Origin: Oligoflexus tunisiensis
Lineage (GTDB): Bacteria > Bdellovibrionota_B > Oligoflexia > Oligoflexales > Oligoflexaceae
Direction of reading: 5' to 3'
Length of the DNA stretch: 64,000 nt
NCBI RefSeq assembly: GCF_001748245.1
Contig: NZ_BDFO01000001.1
Location: 1,907,345-1,971,344, forward strand
Made by a program: the position numbers and the translations under genes
The notes under the pieces: model-generated
Told to the model about the DNA's origin: nothing
The model's database searches: none
Seen by the model: the letters and a program-made list of their open reading frames with translations, nothing else
Part shown: positions 32,433 through 41,364 of the stretch, in pieces
How the letters are laid out: each line of letters starts with the position of its first letter
How positions within the stretch are numbered: position 1 is the first letter of the stretch

Positions 32433-34037
32433 TTGTCATTATTCTCTGATTTGAACTTAAGTTCCGAAGTCTTGCGCGCTATTCAGGAACTCGGCTACGA
32501 GAAGCCAAGCCCGATTCAGGCTCAGGCTCTGCCGATCCTCCTGGAACAAACCTGTGACTTTCTGGGTTTGGCCGCGACCGGTACCGGCAAAACTGCCGCC
32601 TTTACGATTCCCATGTTGGAACGCATTGATCCCGCCAGACGGGAAGTTCAGGCCCTTATTCTCTGCCCAACCCGTGAACTCGCCATGCAGGTGACCGAGC
32701 AGGTCTCCCTCCTTGGCAAATATTTGGGTGTCACCGCTCTGCCGATTTATGGCGGCGCGAGCTACACCGATCAGCACCGCGGCCTGCATCAGGGTCTGCC
32801 GGTAGTCGTGGGTACCCCAGGTCGTATCTGTGACCACATTCGTCGTGGCACATTGAACCTGGAAAGCCTGCAGCTGATGATCCTCGATGAAGCCGATGAA
32901 ATGATTTCCATGGGCTTCAAGGACGACCTGACCGCAATCCTGGACTGTCTGCCTGAAGGTCAGGCCAATACCTGGCTGTTCTCGGCCACGATGAGTTCTG
33001 ATGTCCGGCGTGTGGCGGATACCTACCTGAAAAATCCTCAGCAGGTTCAGGTCAACCGTACGGAAATGGTCCCGACTGCGATTGAACAGCGCTATTACGT
33101 GACCCATGAGGCGAACAAGCCTGAAGTGTTGCGCAAGCTGGTCGACTCCGTGGATGATTTCTACGGTCTGGTCTTCTGTCAAACCAAGGCTTTGGTGAGT
33201 GACCTCACCATGTATCTTCTGGATCGCGGTTACCGCGTGGATTCCCTGCACGGCGACAAGAGTCAAGCTGCGCGTGAATTGACCATGAAGGCTTTCCGTG
33301 ATCGGAAGGTGAAACTCCTGATCTGTACCGATGTCGCGGCTCGCGGCCTCGATGTGAAGGATGTCACGCACGTGATCAACTATTCGATTCCGAAGGAATT
33401 GGATAGCTATGTCCACCGGATCGGCCGAACCGCGCGTTGCGGCAAGTCCGGTTTCGCCCTGAGTCTGATTTCGCCCCGTCAGCGCGTGCTGATCGCCCAG
33501 ATCGAACGTCTGACGAAGAGCAAACTCCTGGAAGGCACCATCCCCACCCGCAAGGAGCTGGGCGTGAAAAAAGTGGCCTTCTATCTTCAGAAGTTCCAGG
33601 AGCCCGCAGGTTATGCGCGCGCCGTGGAAGCTCTGGGTGATGACTGGAAGGAATTGCTCGCCACCATGACAGCTGAAGAAGTCGCGGGCCGTTTCCTGGC
33701 TCTGACCTTCCCTGAGATCTTTGCTGAGCGTGAACCGGAACGCTCGGGATTCCCGGCCACGGGCTTCCCATCCTCCGGCGAACGTGGGGGCGCAGGTCCA
33801 CGTCCGGTACGTGGTGACAGTCGCATTCGTCCGGTCGTAACTCCGGCTTCGCGTTCAGAAGGAACGCGCGCCTGGGACAAGGTCAGCAGCGCACGCACGG
33901 CTCGCCACGACGAGTCAGGTGATGATAAGGGCCGCAAGGGCAAACCCTTTAAGAAATACCCGGCCGCTGCTGTTGGCAGCAAGTTCGCCGGTAAAGCGAA
34001 AAAGCCTGGTAAGAAAACAGCCTGGGCGAATCCTTAA
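32433..34037 (+). CDS. DEAD-box ATP-dependent RNA helicase
   Basis: The 534-aa protein has all helicase motifs in order: Q motif (GYEKPSPIQ), I (ATGTGKT), Ia (PTRELA), Ib (TPGR), II (LDEADEM), III (SAT), IV (VFCQTK), V (ARGLDV) and VI (HRIGRTARCG). A C-terminal region (about 360-440) and a disordered, Arg/Gly/Lys-rich tail follow, as in CsdA/DeaD-type helicases that remodel ribosomal or mRNA structure. The start is TTG at 32433: residues MSLFSDLNLSSEVL align with the normal family N terminus and no ATG is near. The SD is weak (GAGA). A strong terminator follows the stop. Confidence 0.93.
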   Translation: MSLFSDLNLSSEVLRAIQELGYEKPSPIQAQALPILLEQTCDFLGLAATGTGKTAAFTIPMLERIDPARREVQALILCPTRELAMQVTEQVSLLGKYLGVTALPIYGGASYTDQHRGLHQGLPVVVGTPGRICDHIRRGTLNLESLQLMILDEADEMISMGFKDDLTAILDCLPEGQANTWLFSATMSSDVRRVADTYLKNPQQVQVNRTEMVPTAIEQRYYVTHEANKPEVLRKLVDSVDDFYGLVFCQTKALVSDLTMYLLDRGYRVDSLHGDKSQAARELTMKAFRDRKVKLLICTDVAARGLDVKDVTHVINYSIPKELDSYVHRIGRTARCGKSGFALSLISPRQRVLIAQIERLTKSKLLEGTIPTRKELGVKKVAFYLQKFQEPAGYARAVEALGDDWKELLATMTAEEVAGRFLALTFPEIFAEREPERSGFPATGFPSSGERGGAGPRPVRGDSRIRPVVTPASRSEGTRAWDKVSSARTARHDESGDDKGRKGKPFKKYPAAAVGSKFAGKAKKPGKKTAWANP

Positions 34038-34042
34038 CGAAG

Positions 34043-34065
34043 GGGCGAGTTTACTCGCCCTTTTT
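34043..34065 (+). terminator. Rho-independent terminator after DEAD-box helicase
   Basis: A perfect 7-bp stem GGGCGAG/CTCGCCC with a four-base loop is followed by five Ts, starting six bases after the helicase stop codon. Confidence 0.85.
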
Positions 34066-34090
34066 AATGTCTGCGGGAGCGCTGGCTCGT

Positions 34091-35518
34091 CTACTCTTCG
34101 TCCTTGAGCGGTTCCGCCAGCTGGGACCAGTCGCGGGGGAAAAGACTGCGAAGGCGATAGACGCCCTCCCGCCTTTGGACCAGCCCGAGTCCCATCACTG
34201 CGCCTGCATACAAGGCGATGACATAACCATCGCTCTCGATATCGCTTGCCTCCGCCTCACTCAGAAATAAATCCTCACCCTTGGCATAGGCCATGAATTG
34301 CGTTCGATTCAAATGAACGCGATTTTTGCGTGCGGTCAATCCCCAGATGCGTGCGGCGGCTGTCGACAGTTTGGGAAACTGAAAATTGATCTTCATAAAA
34401 TTTTGGCCTAATTCCTCGAGGCGCAGGGTCTCAGGGATTTCATGCGGCACGGGGTGATAGCTCAATTTCTTCGGCGTGCGATGAAAGATCGTGTGCGTAT
34501 CCCAGATCGCAGCGGGAAAATCAAAGCGTTCCTGCAGAAAGGCCAGCTCATTGATGCCGACCTGATCTTCGGTCTTCCTAAGGGGCAGGCGATAGGCGGG
34601 GCCTGGTCCTTTCACGAGAACGCAGATAAAAAATCCGCCGCTATCATTTTGATGAGGCCAGATGCGGAGAGCCCGGGCCACGCGCGGATCAAAGGTCTCT
34701 TGTTCAAAGGCAGTCAGGCCTGAGGAATGGTTCAGTCCGGGCACAACCACCGGCAGCACATCGAGATCCGGATGAGCCTTCAGGATGCGATCGATCACCA
34801 CCTCGTTTTCCTCGGGGCGGAAGGTGCAGGTGCTATAAACAATGCGGCCACCCGGACGACAGGCTTCCACCGCTCTTTGCAGAATGGCCAGCTGAATGCC
34901 GTTGTAAAGCAGGGCGCCGGGCTGCTGCTGGTGATACATGATCCGCGGATTTTTCCGCACCGTGCCCTCGCAGCTGCAGGGCGCATCGACCAGCACGCGA
35001 TCGAAGAAACCATCCGCGCCTTTGAAATGCGCGCCATTGCCCAGAGCTGTGGAAATGATGCTGAGCCCCAGTCTTTGGCTATGCGAACGCAGGATGCGCA
35101 GGCGATTGAAATTCCAATCGTGTCCCACGACCGTGCCCTGATTTTGCATGGCCAGGGCGATCTGCATCGTTTTATTGCCGGGCGCGGCGCAGAGGTCGAG
35201 CACACGTTCGCCCGGCTGCGGATCGAGCAGGAGCGGGGGAATCATCGAGACCTCCTCCTGCAGATGATAAAAGCCCGCGAGATATTCAGGCTGCGTGCCT
35301 GGCCTCGACGCCTCGGGCACGCGAAAGGCGTCCGGACGCCAGCTGAGAGGCTGCACGGATTCCTGCGGCCAGGGCATCAGATCAAGCAGGGCCGCGGACG
35401 GGATGGCCCGGGTATTGACCCACAGTGTGGTGGGCAGTGGCTTTTCGAGACTCGCGACAAACGCGGGCCAGTCGGGGCAGATATCACGATAACGCTGGAA
35501 TTGGGGGCTAATTGACAC
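34091..35518 (-). CDS. RsmF/NSUN-type RNA (cytosine-C5)-methyltransferase
   Basis: The 475-aa protein has the m5C RNA methyltransferase core: SAM motif I (VLDLCAAPGNKT), motif IV with its release Cys (VDAPCSCEGTVRKNP) and motif VI with the nucleophile Cys (IVYSTCTFRPEENE). A C-terminal part of about 170 residues resembles the PUA-like end of RsmF, which methylates 16S rRNA C1407, so an rRNA target is likely but not shown. The start is GTG at 35518 with AGGAG five bases upstream. It converges with the helicase gene, sharing the terminator region. Confidence 0.88.
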   Translation of the reverse strand: MSISPQFQRYRDICPDWPAFVASLEKPLPTTLWVNTRAIPSAALLDLMPWPQESVQPLSWRPDAFRVPEASRPGTQPEYLAGFYHLQEEVSMIPPLLLDPQPGERVLDLCAAPGNKTMQIALAMQNQGTVVGHDWNFNRLRILRSHSQRLGLSIISTALGNGAHFKGADGFFDRVLVDAPCSCEGTVRKNPRIMYHQQQPGALLYNGIQLAILQRAVEACRPGGRIVYSTCTFRPEENEVVIDRILKAHPDLDVLPVVVPGLNHSSGLTAFEQETFDPRVARALRIWPHQNDSGGFFICVLVKGPGPAYRLPLRKTEDQVGINELAFLQERFDFPAAIWDTHTIFHRTPKKLSYHPVPHEIPETLRLEELGQNFMKINFQFPKLSTAAARIWGLTARKNRVHLNRTQFMAYAKGEDLFLSEAEASDIESDGYVIALYAGAVMGLGLVQRREGVYRLRSLFPRDWSQLAEPLKDEE

Positions 35519-35652
35519 GGAGGCTCCTGGACTTGAGGACGGCTGAGATTAGGCAGGAAGGGCGGTCCGGGCAAGGATTTTCAGTCGCATCCTTGCCGAT
35601 TTCTCATCATAGTTGGGATAGACCGACAGCTGATTTTTTATAGGAGTCAACC

Positions 35653-36444
35653 ATGTCACGTACCTCGCACGAAGTGGACTATGAAATTTTGGGGCAATCG
35701 CTTCAGGTGGTGGAAGTCGAGCTGGATCCCGGTGAAACGGTCATCGCGGAAGCCGGTGCCATGAACTACATGGAAGACGGCATCACCTTTGAAACCCGCA
35801 TGGGCGATGGCAGCGAAGCCGGAGGCCTCCTGGGCAAACTGTTTGGAGCCGGTAAGCGCCTTTTGACGGGTGAATCGCTCTTCCTCACACATTTCACCAA
35901 TCGTGGCATGGGCAAAAAACGCGTCGCTTTTTCCTCGCCCTTCCCGGGCCAGATCGTGCCGGTTGACCTGGGGCAATCGCGTCGCGCCATTATGTGCCAG
36001 AAAGATTCCTTCCTCTGCGCGGCTTACGGAACCCGTGTCTCCATGGCCTTTAATCGCCGCCTGGGTGCGGGATTTTTTGGCGGAGAAGGCTTCATCATGC
36101 AGAAGATGGAGGGGGACGGCAAGGTCTTCATGCATGCCGGCGGTCACGTCGTGAAAAAGCAGCTGAACAACGAGATCATTCGCATCGATACCGGCTGTGT
36201 GGTGGCGTTTGAGGAGGGCATTGACTTTGATATCGAGCGCGCCGGCAATCTGCGCTCCATGCTGTTTGGTGGCGAAGGGGTCTTTCTTGCCACTCTGCGC
36301 GGTACCGGTTCGGTCTGGATTCAGAGTCTGCCGCTCTCCCGCCTCGCGGATCGGATCATTGCCAGCGCGCCATCCGTCGGGGGCGCAGCGCATGGCGAGG
36401 GCTCCGTGCTCGGAGGCCTGGGCCGCATCCTGGATGGGGATTGA
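35653..36444 (+). CDS. AIM24 / TIGR00266 family protein
   Basis: The 263-aa protein has the beta-rich, Gly-dense pattern of this family: [20 protein letters not shown] at the N terminus, a [14 protein letters not shown] loop, [19 protein letters not shown], a DSFLCA strand, [14 protein letters not shown] and a closing [19 protein letters not shown]. The fold is a tryptophan-RNA-binding-protein-like beta barrel; bacterial members have no settled function, and the yeast relative is mitochondrial. No signal peptide. ATG at 35653 has AGGAG seven bases upstream. tRNA-Ala follows 72 bp downstream. Confidence 0.88.
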   Translation: MSRTSHEVDYEILGQSLQVVEVELDPGETVIAEAGAMNYMEDGITFETRMGDGSEAGGLLGKLFGAGKRLLTGESLFLTHFTNRGMGKKRVAFSSPFPGQIVPVDLGQSRRAIMCQKDSFLCAAYGTRVSMAFNRRLGAGFFGGEGFIMQKMEGDGKVFMHAGGHVVKKQLNNEIIRIDTGCVVAFEEGIDFDIERAGNLRSMLFGGEGVFLATLRGTGSVWIQSLPLSRLADRIIASAPSVGGAAHGEGSVLGGLGRILDGD

Positions 36445-36516
36445 GATTTTTCCTTTCCGCGCGGAAAAAAATCTTGCGGCGCGAAAAGAATTCGGGCAAT
36501 TATACATCTCCTCTGA

Positions 36517-36592
36517 GGGGGTTTAGCTCAGTTGGCAGAGCGCTAGATTTGCATTCTAGAGGTCAGCGGTTCGACCCCGCTAACCTCCACCA
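36517..36592 (+). tRNA. tRNA-Ala (UGC)
   Basis: The 76-base cloverleaf has a 7-bp acceptor (GGGGGTT/AACCTCC) with the G3-U70 pair that marks alanine tRNA. The anticodon stem CTAGA/TCTAG encloses loop TTTGCAT (anticodon TGC), the T loop is GGTTCGACCCC-like, and CCA is encoded. A terminator lies 12 bases downstream. Confidence 0.97.
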
Positions 36593-36603
36593 GAGAGGAT
36601 ATT

Positions 36604-36641
36604 GGGCTCGAGTATCTGTAACAGGCACTCGGCCCTTTTTT
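36604..36641 (+). terminator. tRNA-Ala terminator
   Basis: GGGCTCGAGT pairs with ACTCGGCCC (one bulged T) around a 13-base loop and is followed by six Ts. The loop, right arm and T-tract are duplicated at 39231-39258. Confidence 0.75.
36613..36640 (+). repeat. Direct repeat, left copy (in tRNA-Ala terminator)
   Basis: This 28-bp sequence starting TATCTGTAACAGG recurs at 39231-39258 with one mismatch (C versus T at the 14th base). It covers the terminator's loop, right arm and T-tract. Confidence 0.75.
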
Positions 36642-36675
36642 CTTTTGGGGCGTTTTTGCATAACACCCAGACATT

Positions 36676-37881
36676 TCATGGTCGGACGTTGACATCTCCG
36701 TACCAACTGCTGTTCAGGCACGCTACCCCATAGACTTGATTGCCAATCTGTTGGGCGAAGCCGGCTGTAAAACCTCGCGCCAGGCAAGCCCGATGGATGG
36801 CCGACACACACTCGTTGCTTTGTGCATGTGGAAATGCACAACCATTATGGAGTGATCTCAATTCGCTCAAAGAAATATCGCCATACCATCCTACGTTTGT
36901 ACAGGCGACACCGTAAACCTGGTTGCCGATCTGCTGAGCCAACCCAGCACCATAACCTCGCGTATTACAGGCTTTCTGAATGGCTGAGACACATTCATTG
37001 CTCTGAGCCTCAGGAAATTGGCAACCGCCGTGATACCCTTTCAATTCGGCCACACTGATGTCACCGTAAAATGGAGCATTGAATGCTGCAATTCCGTAGA
37101 CATTATCCCCAACTTGCTGAGCCAATCCTGCTCCACCAAGGCCTTGATGTGTGATGTAGGTGTGAATCGCTGACTGACAATCGTTGCTGTGAGCAAAAGG
37201 GAATGTACAGCCACCGTGGAAGTCGGCAAGGGTCACCGTGGGTTCAGGAAGTTCGGCGAGATTCTGATCTCCATAGCGGCGCTCGACGTCACGGGCATGC
37301 TCTTCAAATTTGTTATTGTGATAAGAGAAGCCCGCTTTGCACCAATCACTAAAATAATCGTGTCCGAATTTACTGAGACTTGAGCCGCGGGATGCCCACT
37401 GTTTCATATGAGTCATCTCATGAGCCAGCAGAGAGAGGGGAACGTCATTCTCTGCTGAATTAAAATAGATATGGGAACCGAAGGTTTGAGCGCCCGATGG
37501 ATAATTGATATACTTATCGCCAACCTTAAAGCCATCAAGCATGGTAGCGCTGTAATGCACTCGAACGCTATCGACCAGCTCGCCGAATTCACGTCTCAAC
37601 GCGAATTTGAATTTCGGGTGCAGCTGCTGCCCAGAGCTATGCCGACTGGCTTGTAACTCAGCTGCCGAGACGTACCCGGCCGCTCCATAATTACCAAAAG
37701 GTTCACACAAGACATCTTTGCCCAAGTCGTCGATGTCGGGTACGCATACTTTCTGGGCACAGCCTTTCATGGGCCATGGGCGCGGCAATAGACATTCTTC
37801 ATGCTGACGGTCGGGGCAGGCCACGGCGTTTGCGCTATAGAGGGACAGCGCTGCAAGGAAGGACAAAGTCAATCGTTTCAT
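36676..37881 (-). CDS. Secreted DUF4157-like metalloprotease with three C-terminal repeats
   Basis: The 401-aa protein has a Sec signal (MKRLTLSFLAALSLYSANAVA) and a Cys-containing start. A DUF4157-like domain (about 80-215) carries a zinc motif in LLAHEMTHMKQW (His154, Glu155, His158), with Glu in FEEHARDVERR as a likely third ligand. From about residue 222 it has three repeats of about 60 residues: GGC-FP-AxSNxCxSAI, then AQQxGNxVYGxA, then WYGDxxxxEL. DUF4157 domains are frequent in effectors of contractile injection and polymorphic toxin systems; the repeats may be carbohydrate- or surface-binding. ATG at 37881 has AGGAGGAG eight bases upstream. It lies inside the repeat-bounded 2.6-kb segment. 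Confidence 0.75.
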   Translation of the reverse strand: MKRLTLSFLAALSLYSANAVACPDRQHEECLLPRPWPMKGCAQKVCVPDIDDLGKDVLCEPFGNYGAAGYVSAAELQASRHSSGQQLHPKFKFALRREFGELVDSVRVHYSATMLDGFKVGDKYINYPSGAQTFGSHIYFNSAENDVPLSLLAHEMTHMKQWASRGSSLSKFGHDYFSDWCKAGFSYHNNKFEEHARDVERRYGDQNLAELPEPTVTLADFHGGCTFPFAHSNDCQSAIHTYITHQGLGGAGLAQQVGDNVYGIAAFNAPFYGDISVAELKGYHGGCQFPEAQSNECVSAIQKACNTRGYGAGLAQQIGNQVYGVACTNVGWYGDISLSELRSLHNGCAFPHAQSNECVSAIHRACLARGFTAGFAQQIGNQVYGVACLNSSWYGDVNVRP

Positions 37882-38111
37882 AGTCTATTCTCCTCCTGCC
37901 AAAATTGGCAGGCAGGATTGAGACTCTGGATAGCCTCTCATATTGCACCGCTTATAGCGATTTTTTTGGCGCTATAGGCATGACCATGCTCATTAAGAAA
38001 TACAAGTCGATGGAATGGAATGCATTTTTCCCTGGGCTGTGAATATTTTTGGTCCAGGGGTTTTTGGAAATCAAATCGGAAGTTCTGCTATCTAATATCC
38101 TCGATTAACTT

Positions 38112-39110
38112 TCATGCCTTTGCTCTGTCAAGCAGCGAGCGAATGCGATGACGATTCACAGGACCCAAAAGACCCTTCACTATGTTCTTGCTCTGATAAA
38201 AAACTTCGGTCCAGGTCCGACGACGTGGCCAAGTGTGGGGCAAACAAGGCGAAGGCACAAACTTTCCACTTTTGATGTCATAAAACTCGATGAAACGCAT
38301 GCGGCCTTCGGTAGTTGCCGATTGCAGCGGAGCGTGGTAACGGCAATCTTCAAAAAAATAATGCGTGACCTGACTGTGACGTGAAGTCCCCGTCTTGCGA
38401 ATAGGCGAGCCGCCGTGCAAAAGGTTGGCCGCCCAAATCACTGCCTGACCTTTTTTCAAATACAGCTCTTCACGCCGCAAACCTAATGACTCAACATAGC
38501 GCTGCATGAAGCGCTCGTAGATCTGATAACGCGCGCTGATCTGATTTTCCCGTCCCCCCAGGCCGAGGTCATCAAGGTTAATCACAGGAAGTTTGTGGCT
38601 GCCAGGATAATAAAAGAGTGGGCCGTTGTCCGCATTCACGTCCTCGAGCGCGAACCAGACGCCACACATGTAGCGAGAGGGAGTTGATTGAAAATGAATA
38701 CAGTCGCTATGTACGCTTTGCTGCGTCCCCACCGGAAAATTAAGAGTCTGGAAAGGGATGGTTTGGCGTCCATAGAGGACATGGAGCAACTGAAGGATAG
38801 CGGGAGCTGTCGCCAGCTCACGCACTTCACGACAGTATTCCCAGGCGTTTTCCAGTCGTGTGGTCGTTCGACCATCCAGTGATCGTATGATACCCTGAGC
38901 GAGCCTGTCAAAGTCGGGAAGCGTAGGATCCAATTTCAAGATCCCTGTGCTCGCAAAATTGCGAACCTGCTGCTCCAAATCTGGCGACAGTCCTGCATCG
39001 CTGAGAATCTCCTCCCAGTAAGGTGATTCTATCCAGGGCATCTGTAATTCGCTGTGTCTGGCCTTGATCGACTGCTCCAGCTTGGCGAAGTCCAACTCAC
39101 GCTCCTTCAT
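38112..39110 (-). CDS. Phytanoyl-CoA dioxygenase (PhyH)-family Fe(II)/2-oxoglutarate oxygenase
   Basis: The 332-aa protein has the double-stranded beta-helix iron site: HSD in GTQQSVHSDCIHFQ (about 170-185), a distal His in ANLLHGGSPIRKTG, and the 2-oxoglutarate Arg nearby (TSRHSQVTHYFFE). It also has the family loop FALEDVNADNGPLFYYPGSH. Such enzymes hydroxylate lipids, amino acids or secondary metabolites; the substrate here is unknown. ATG at 39110 has no clear SD. It is inside the repeat-bounded segment with the DUF4157-like gene on the same strand, 230 bp apart. The gap contains an inverted repeat (TATAGCG/CGCTATA near 37955). Confidence 0.85.
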   Translation of the reverse strand: MKERELDFAKLEQSIKARHSELQMPWIESPYWEEILSDAGLSPDLEQQVRNFASTGILKLDPTLPDFDRLAQGIIRSLDGRTTTRLENAWEYCREVRELATAPAILQLLHVLYGRQTIPFQTLNFPVGTQQSVHSDCIHFQSTPSRYMCGVWFALEDVNADNGPLFYYPGSHKLPVINLDDLGLGGRENQISARYQIYERFMQRYVESLGLRREELYLKKGQAVIWAANLLHGGSPIRKTGTSRHSQVTHYFFEDCRYHAPLQSATTEGRMRFIEFYDIKSGKFVPSPCLPHTWPRRRTWTEVFYQSKNIVKGLLGPVNRHRIRSLLDRAKA

Positions 39111-39230
39111 GGGCTAATATAACTTTGCTCCAGGGACGATCTTGCCCTATTTGCCCACGCGGCGCAAATGTCAGAATAAAAATACTACGTCATATAGTTC
39201 AGGCTTCGGCTCCCGCCTTTACATTTGGTT

Positions 39231-39258
39231 TATCTGTAACAGGTACTCGGCCCTTTTT
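39231..39258 (+). repeat. Direct repeat, right copy
   Basis: This is the second copy of the 28-bp sequence in the tRNA-Ala terminator (one mismatch). The left arm of the terminator stem is missing here, so this copy cannot fold as the first does. The two copies are 2618 bp apart and bound two genes. Confidence 0.72.
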
Positions 39259-39365
39259 GTTTTTGACGCCATTGTCCCATGGGGAAAAAATTCTGCGGAC
39301 CGGGTGGCCTGCGCTCCGTTATGGTCAGCTATGAACTAATTCATAGGACAGAATGAGGGCGGATG

Positions 39366-39776
39366 ATGAAAAGTGTGAAGCCGCAGCCGGGATCCATCGA
39401 GGGGTTTTTCCATTCAGCCCCGGATGATCAACCTATCGTCATGATCAATCTTTTGAAATATCGCGAGAGGGCTCAGTACCCCGAAGGGAATGCGGAACCA
39501 GCCTGTTCCGGCCGTGAGGCCTACCGGCGTTACCAGGCTCAGGTGGTGCCCATGATCAAGGCTGTGGGCGCGAAAACAATCTGGATGGGATCTGTGCACA
39601 GTGCACTGATTGCTCCCGAAGGCGAGGCATGGGAAGATGCGTTTTTGGTGCAATATCCTTCGAAAACATCCTTTGTGCAGATGATTATGAGCCCTGAGTA
39701 TCAGAAGGTGGTCCTGCATCGGATGGCCGCGCTGGAGGACTCGCGCCTGATCGCGACCGTGCCGCAGCACCCTTGA
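39366..39776 (+). CDS. DUF1330 family protein
   Basis: At 136 aa it shows the small alpha/beta ferredoxin-like DUF1330 pattern: IVMINLLKYRE, a REAYRRYQAQVVPMIKAVGA helix, WEDAFLVQYPSKTSFVQMI and a closing YQKVVLHRMAALEDSRLIAT. Function is not established. Two adjacent ATGs (39363, 39366) are possible; GAGGG is six bases before the second. It converges with the hybrid kinase gene. Confidence 0.75.
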   Translation: MKSVKPQPGSIEGFFHSAPDDQPIVMINLLKYRERAQYPEGNAEPACSGREAYRRYQAQVVPMIKAVGAKTIWMGSVHSALIAPEGEAWEDAFLVQYPSKTSFVQMIMSPEYQKVVLHRMAALEDSRLIATVPQHP

Positions 39777-39795
39777 GCCCGGCACGGAGAATCCT

Positions 39796-41364
39796 TTAAA
39801 TACTCTGTTGCAATCGAGCTGTGCCCCATTTGGCAACGCTCTCACAGAGGGTGATGCTGTCGATGGGCTTGCATAGAAAATCATTGCAACCGGCAGCAAG
39901 GCTGGCATCCCGCTCCTCCTTGGTGGCGTTGGCGGTCAGCGCCAGGATCGGCGAGGCATAGCCGAGGGCACGGAGCCTTGTGGTGGCCTCGAGTCCATCG
40001 AGGATCGGCATGCGGTGATCCATCAGAATGATATCAAAGTGCTGACTCGTTGCGGCTCGGATGGCCTCCTCTCCATTTTCCACGACCTCAACGTCTGCAC
40101 CTTCATAGGTGAGAATGCGCTCATAGAGGGCCTGAATATCGATGCCGTCCTCGGCCAGCAGCACGCGAATGCCCTGCAGACTCGCTCGATGCCCTTCGAT
40201 CTTGGGCATGGGCGGGGGAGCAGGCGCAAGGGAATGGCTGGTGCAACTCGAGGAGCCGGGACTCAAATAGATATCGAAACGGCTGCCTTTGCCTTCCTCG
40301 CTTTCCGTAAGGACGATGTCGCCGCCGAGCAGTCGTGCCAGTTCCCGTGAAAGAGTGAGGCCGAGGCCCGTGCCTTCATGATTTTTTGCGCCTGGCATCT
40401 TCGCCTGGCTGAATTGATCAAAGATCAGATCGCGCATGGGAGGCGGAATGCCGACTCCGGTATCCACCACCGACAGCTGCAGAAGACCCGTCGGACACAG
40501 ACCGACCAGCAGTTTCACCCCGCCTTGATGCGTGAACTTGATGGCATTGCCGAGGAGGTTGATCAGGATCTGGCGGAAGCGGGTCGGATCCGTGAAAATC
40601 ACTTCCGGCACTTGAGGGCTGCTGATCAGCTCCATCGTCAGATTCTTTTCCTTGGCCTTGCTGCGCAGTATATCAAAAACAAGGCCTATTTCATGAAACA
40701 GAAAGACTTCAGTGGAAGCCAGTTCAAACTTTCTTGCCTCGATTTTGGAGAGGTCCAGAACCTCACCAACCAGGTCCAGCAAGTGACGCGCATTGTTGCG
40801 GATGATTTCCACATACGTGGCCTTGGGGGAATCCGGGGCCTCCTCCCTTTGCAGAAGATCAGCAAAGCCGATAATCGACGACAGAGGTGTGCGAATCTCG
40901 TGGCTGAGGTTGGCAAGGAAGGAGCTCTTCGTTTGATTGGCCAGCTCCGCTTTCACCTTTTCCTGCTCATTCAACTCCGCGCGCTTGCGTTCGGAAATAT
41001 CCTGGAGCGACAGGAGAAGAAGGTTCGAGTTGCCTTCCGCCCGGTCATCAAAACTCTCGAGGCGACGGGCGTTGATGTGGAAGGTTTTGATGCCGCCGGG
41101 AGCATTGCAGGTCACTTCATGATTTTCAAAGGATTGATCAGCATCAAAGACTCCTTGAAGTTTTTCACGCAAACCTTCCTGATGCCAGCCGGGGTTGCCC
41201 ATTTCAAAGAATGATTGTCCATGCGATTGCACTGGACACGCATGAAAGGTTTCGTAAAATGCGGGATTCGCCATCACCACTTCATAATTTTTGTTGAGAA
41301 CCAACAAGGGTTCCCGAACCGTATTGATGATACGTTCCGCAAAAATACGTAGTCGTCTTTGCAT
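39796..41364 (-). CDS. PAS hybrid sensor histidine kinase with receiver
   Basis: The 522-aa soluble protein has an N-terminal PAS domain (about 10-130, LLVLNKNYEVVMANPAFYE). HisKA has His155 in FLANLSHEIRTPLSS, the HATPase has the N box (INLLGNAIKFT), DTGVGIP and GTGLGLTLSRELA, and a C-terminal receiver follows (about 400-515, VLLAEDGIDIQ; phospho-Asp in DIILMDHRMP; Lys in FLCKPID). No transmembrane segments, so it senses a cytoplasmic cue. It probably relays through its own receiver to an unseen Hpt protein. ATG at 41364 has a GGTGGGAAG stretch upstream. Confidence 0.92.
   Translation of the reverse strand: MQRRLRIFAERIINTVREPLLVLNKNYEVVMANPAFYETFHACPVQSHGQSFFEMGNPGWHQEGLREKLQGVFDADQSFENHEVTCNAPGGIKTFHINARRLESFDDRAEGNSNLLLLSLQDISERKRAELNEQEKVKAELANQTKSSFLANLSHEIRTPLSSIIGFADLLQREEAPDSPKATYVEIIRNNARHLLDLVGEVLDLSKIEARKFELASTEVFLFHEIGLVFDILRSKAKEKNLTMELISSPQVPEVIFTDPTRFRQILINLLGNAIKFTHQGGVKLLVGLCPTGLLQLSVVDTGVGIPPPMRDLIFDQFSQAKMPGAKNHEGTGLGLTLSRELARLLGGDIVLTESEEGKGSRFDIYLSPGSSSCTSHSLAPAPPPMPKIEGHRASLQGIRVLLAEDGIDIQALYERILTYEGADVEVVENGEEAIRAATSQHFDIILMDHRMPILDGLEATTRLRALGYASPILALTANATKEERDASLAAGCNDFLCKPIDSITLCESVAKWGTARLQQSI

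Noticed and set aside
36441..36692. ORF reading through the tRNA-Ala gene
   Set aside because: It translates the tRNA and its terminator; not a protein gene.
38030..38090. Terminator after the PhyH gene
   Set aside because: A CCCTGG/CCAGGG hairpin exists, but on the gene's strand it is followed by As, not Ts.
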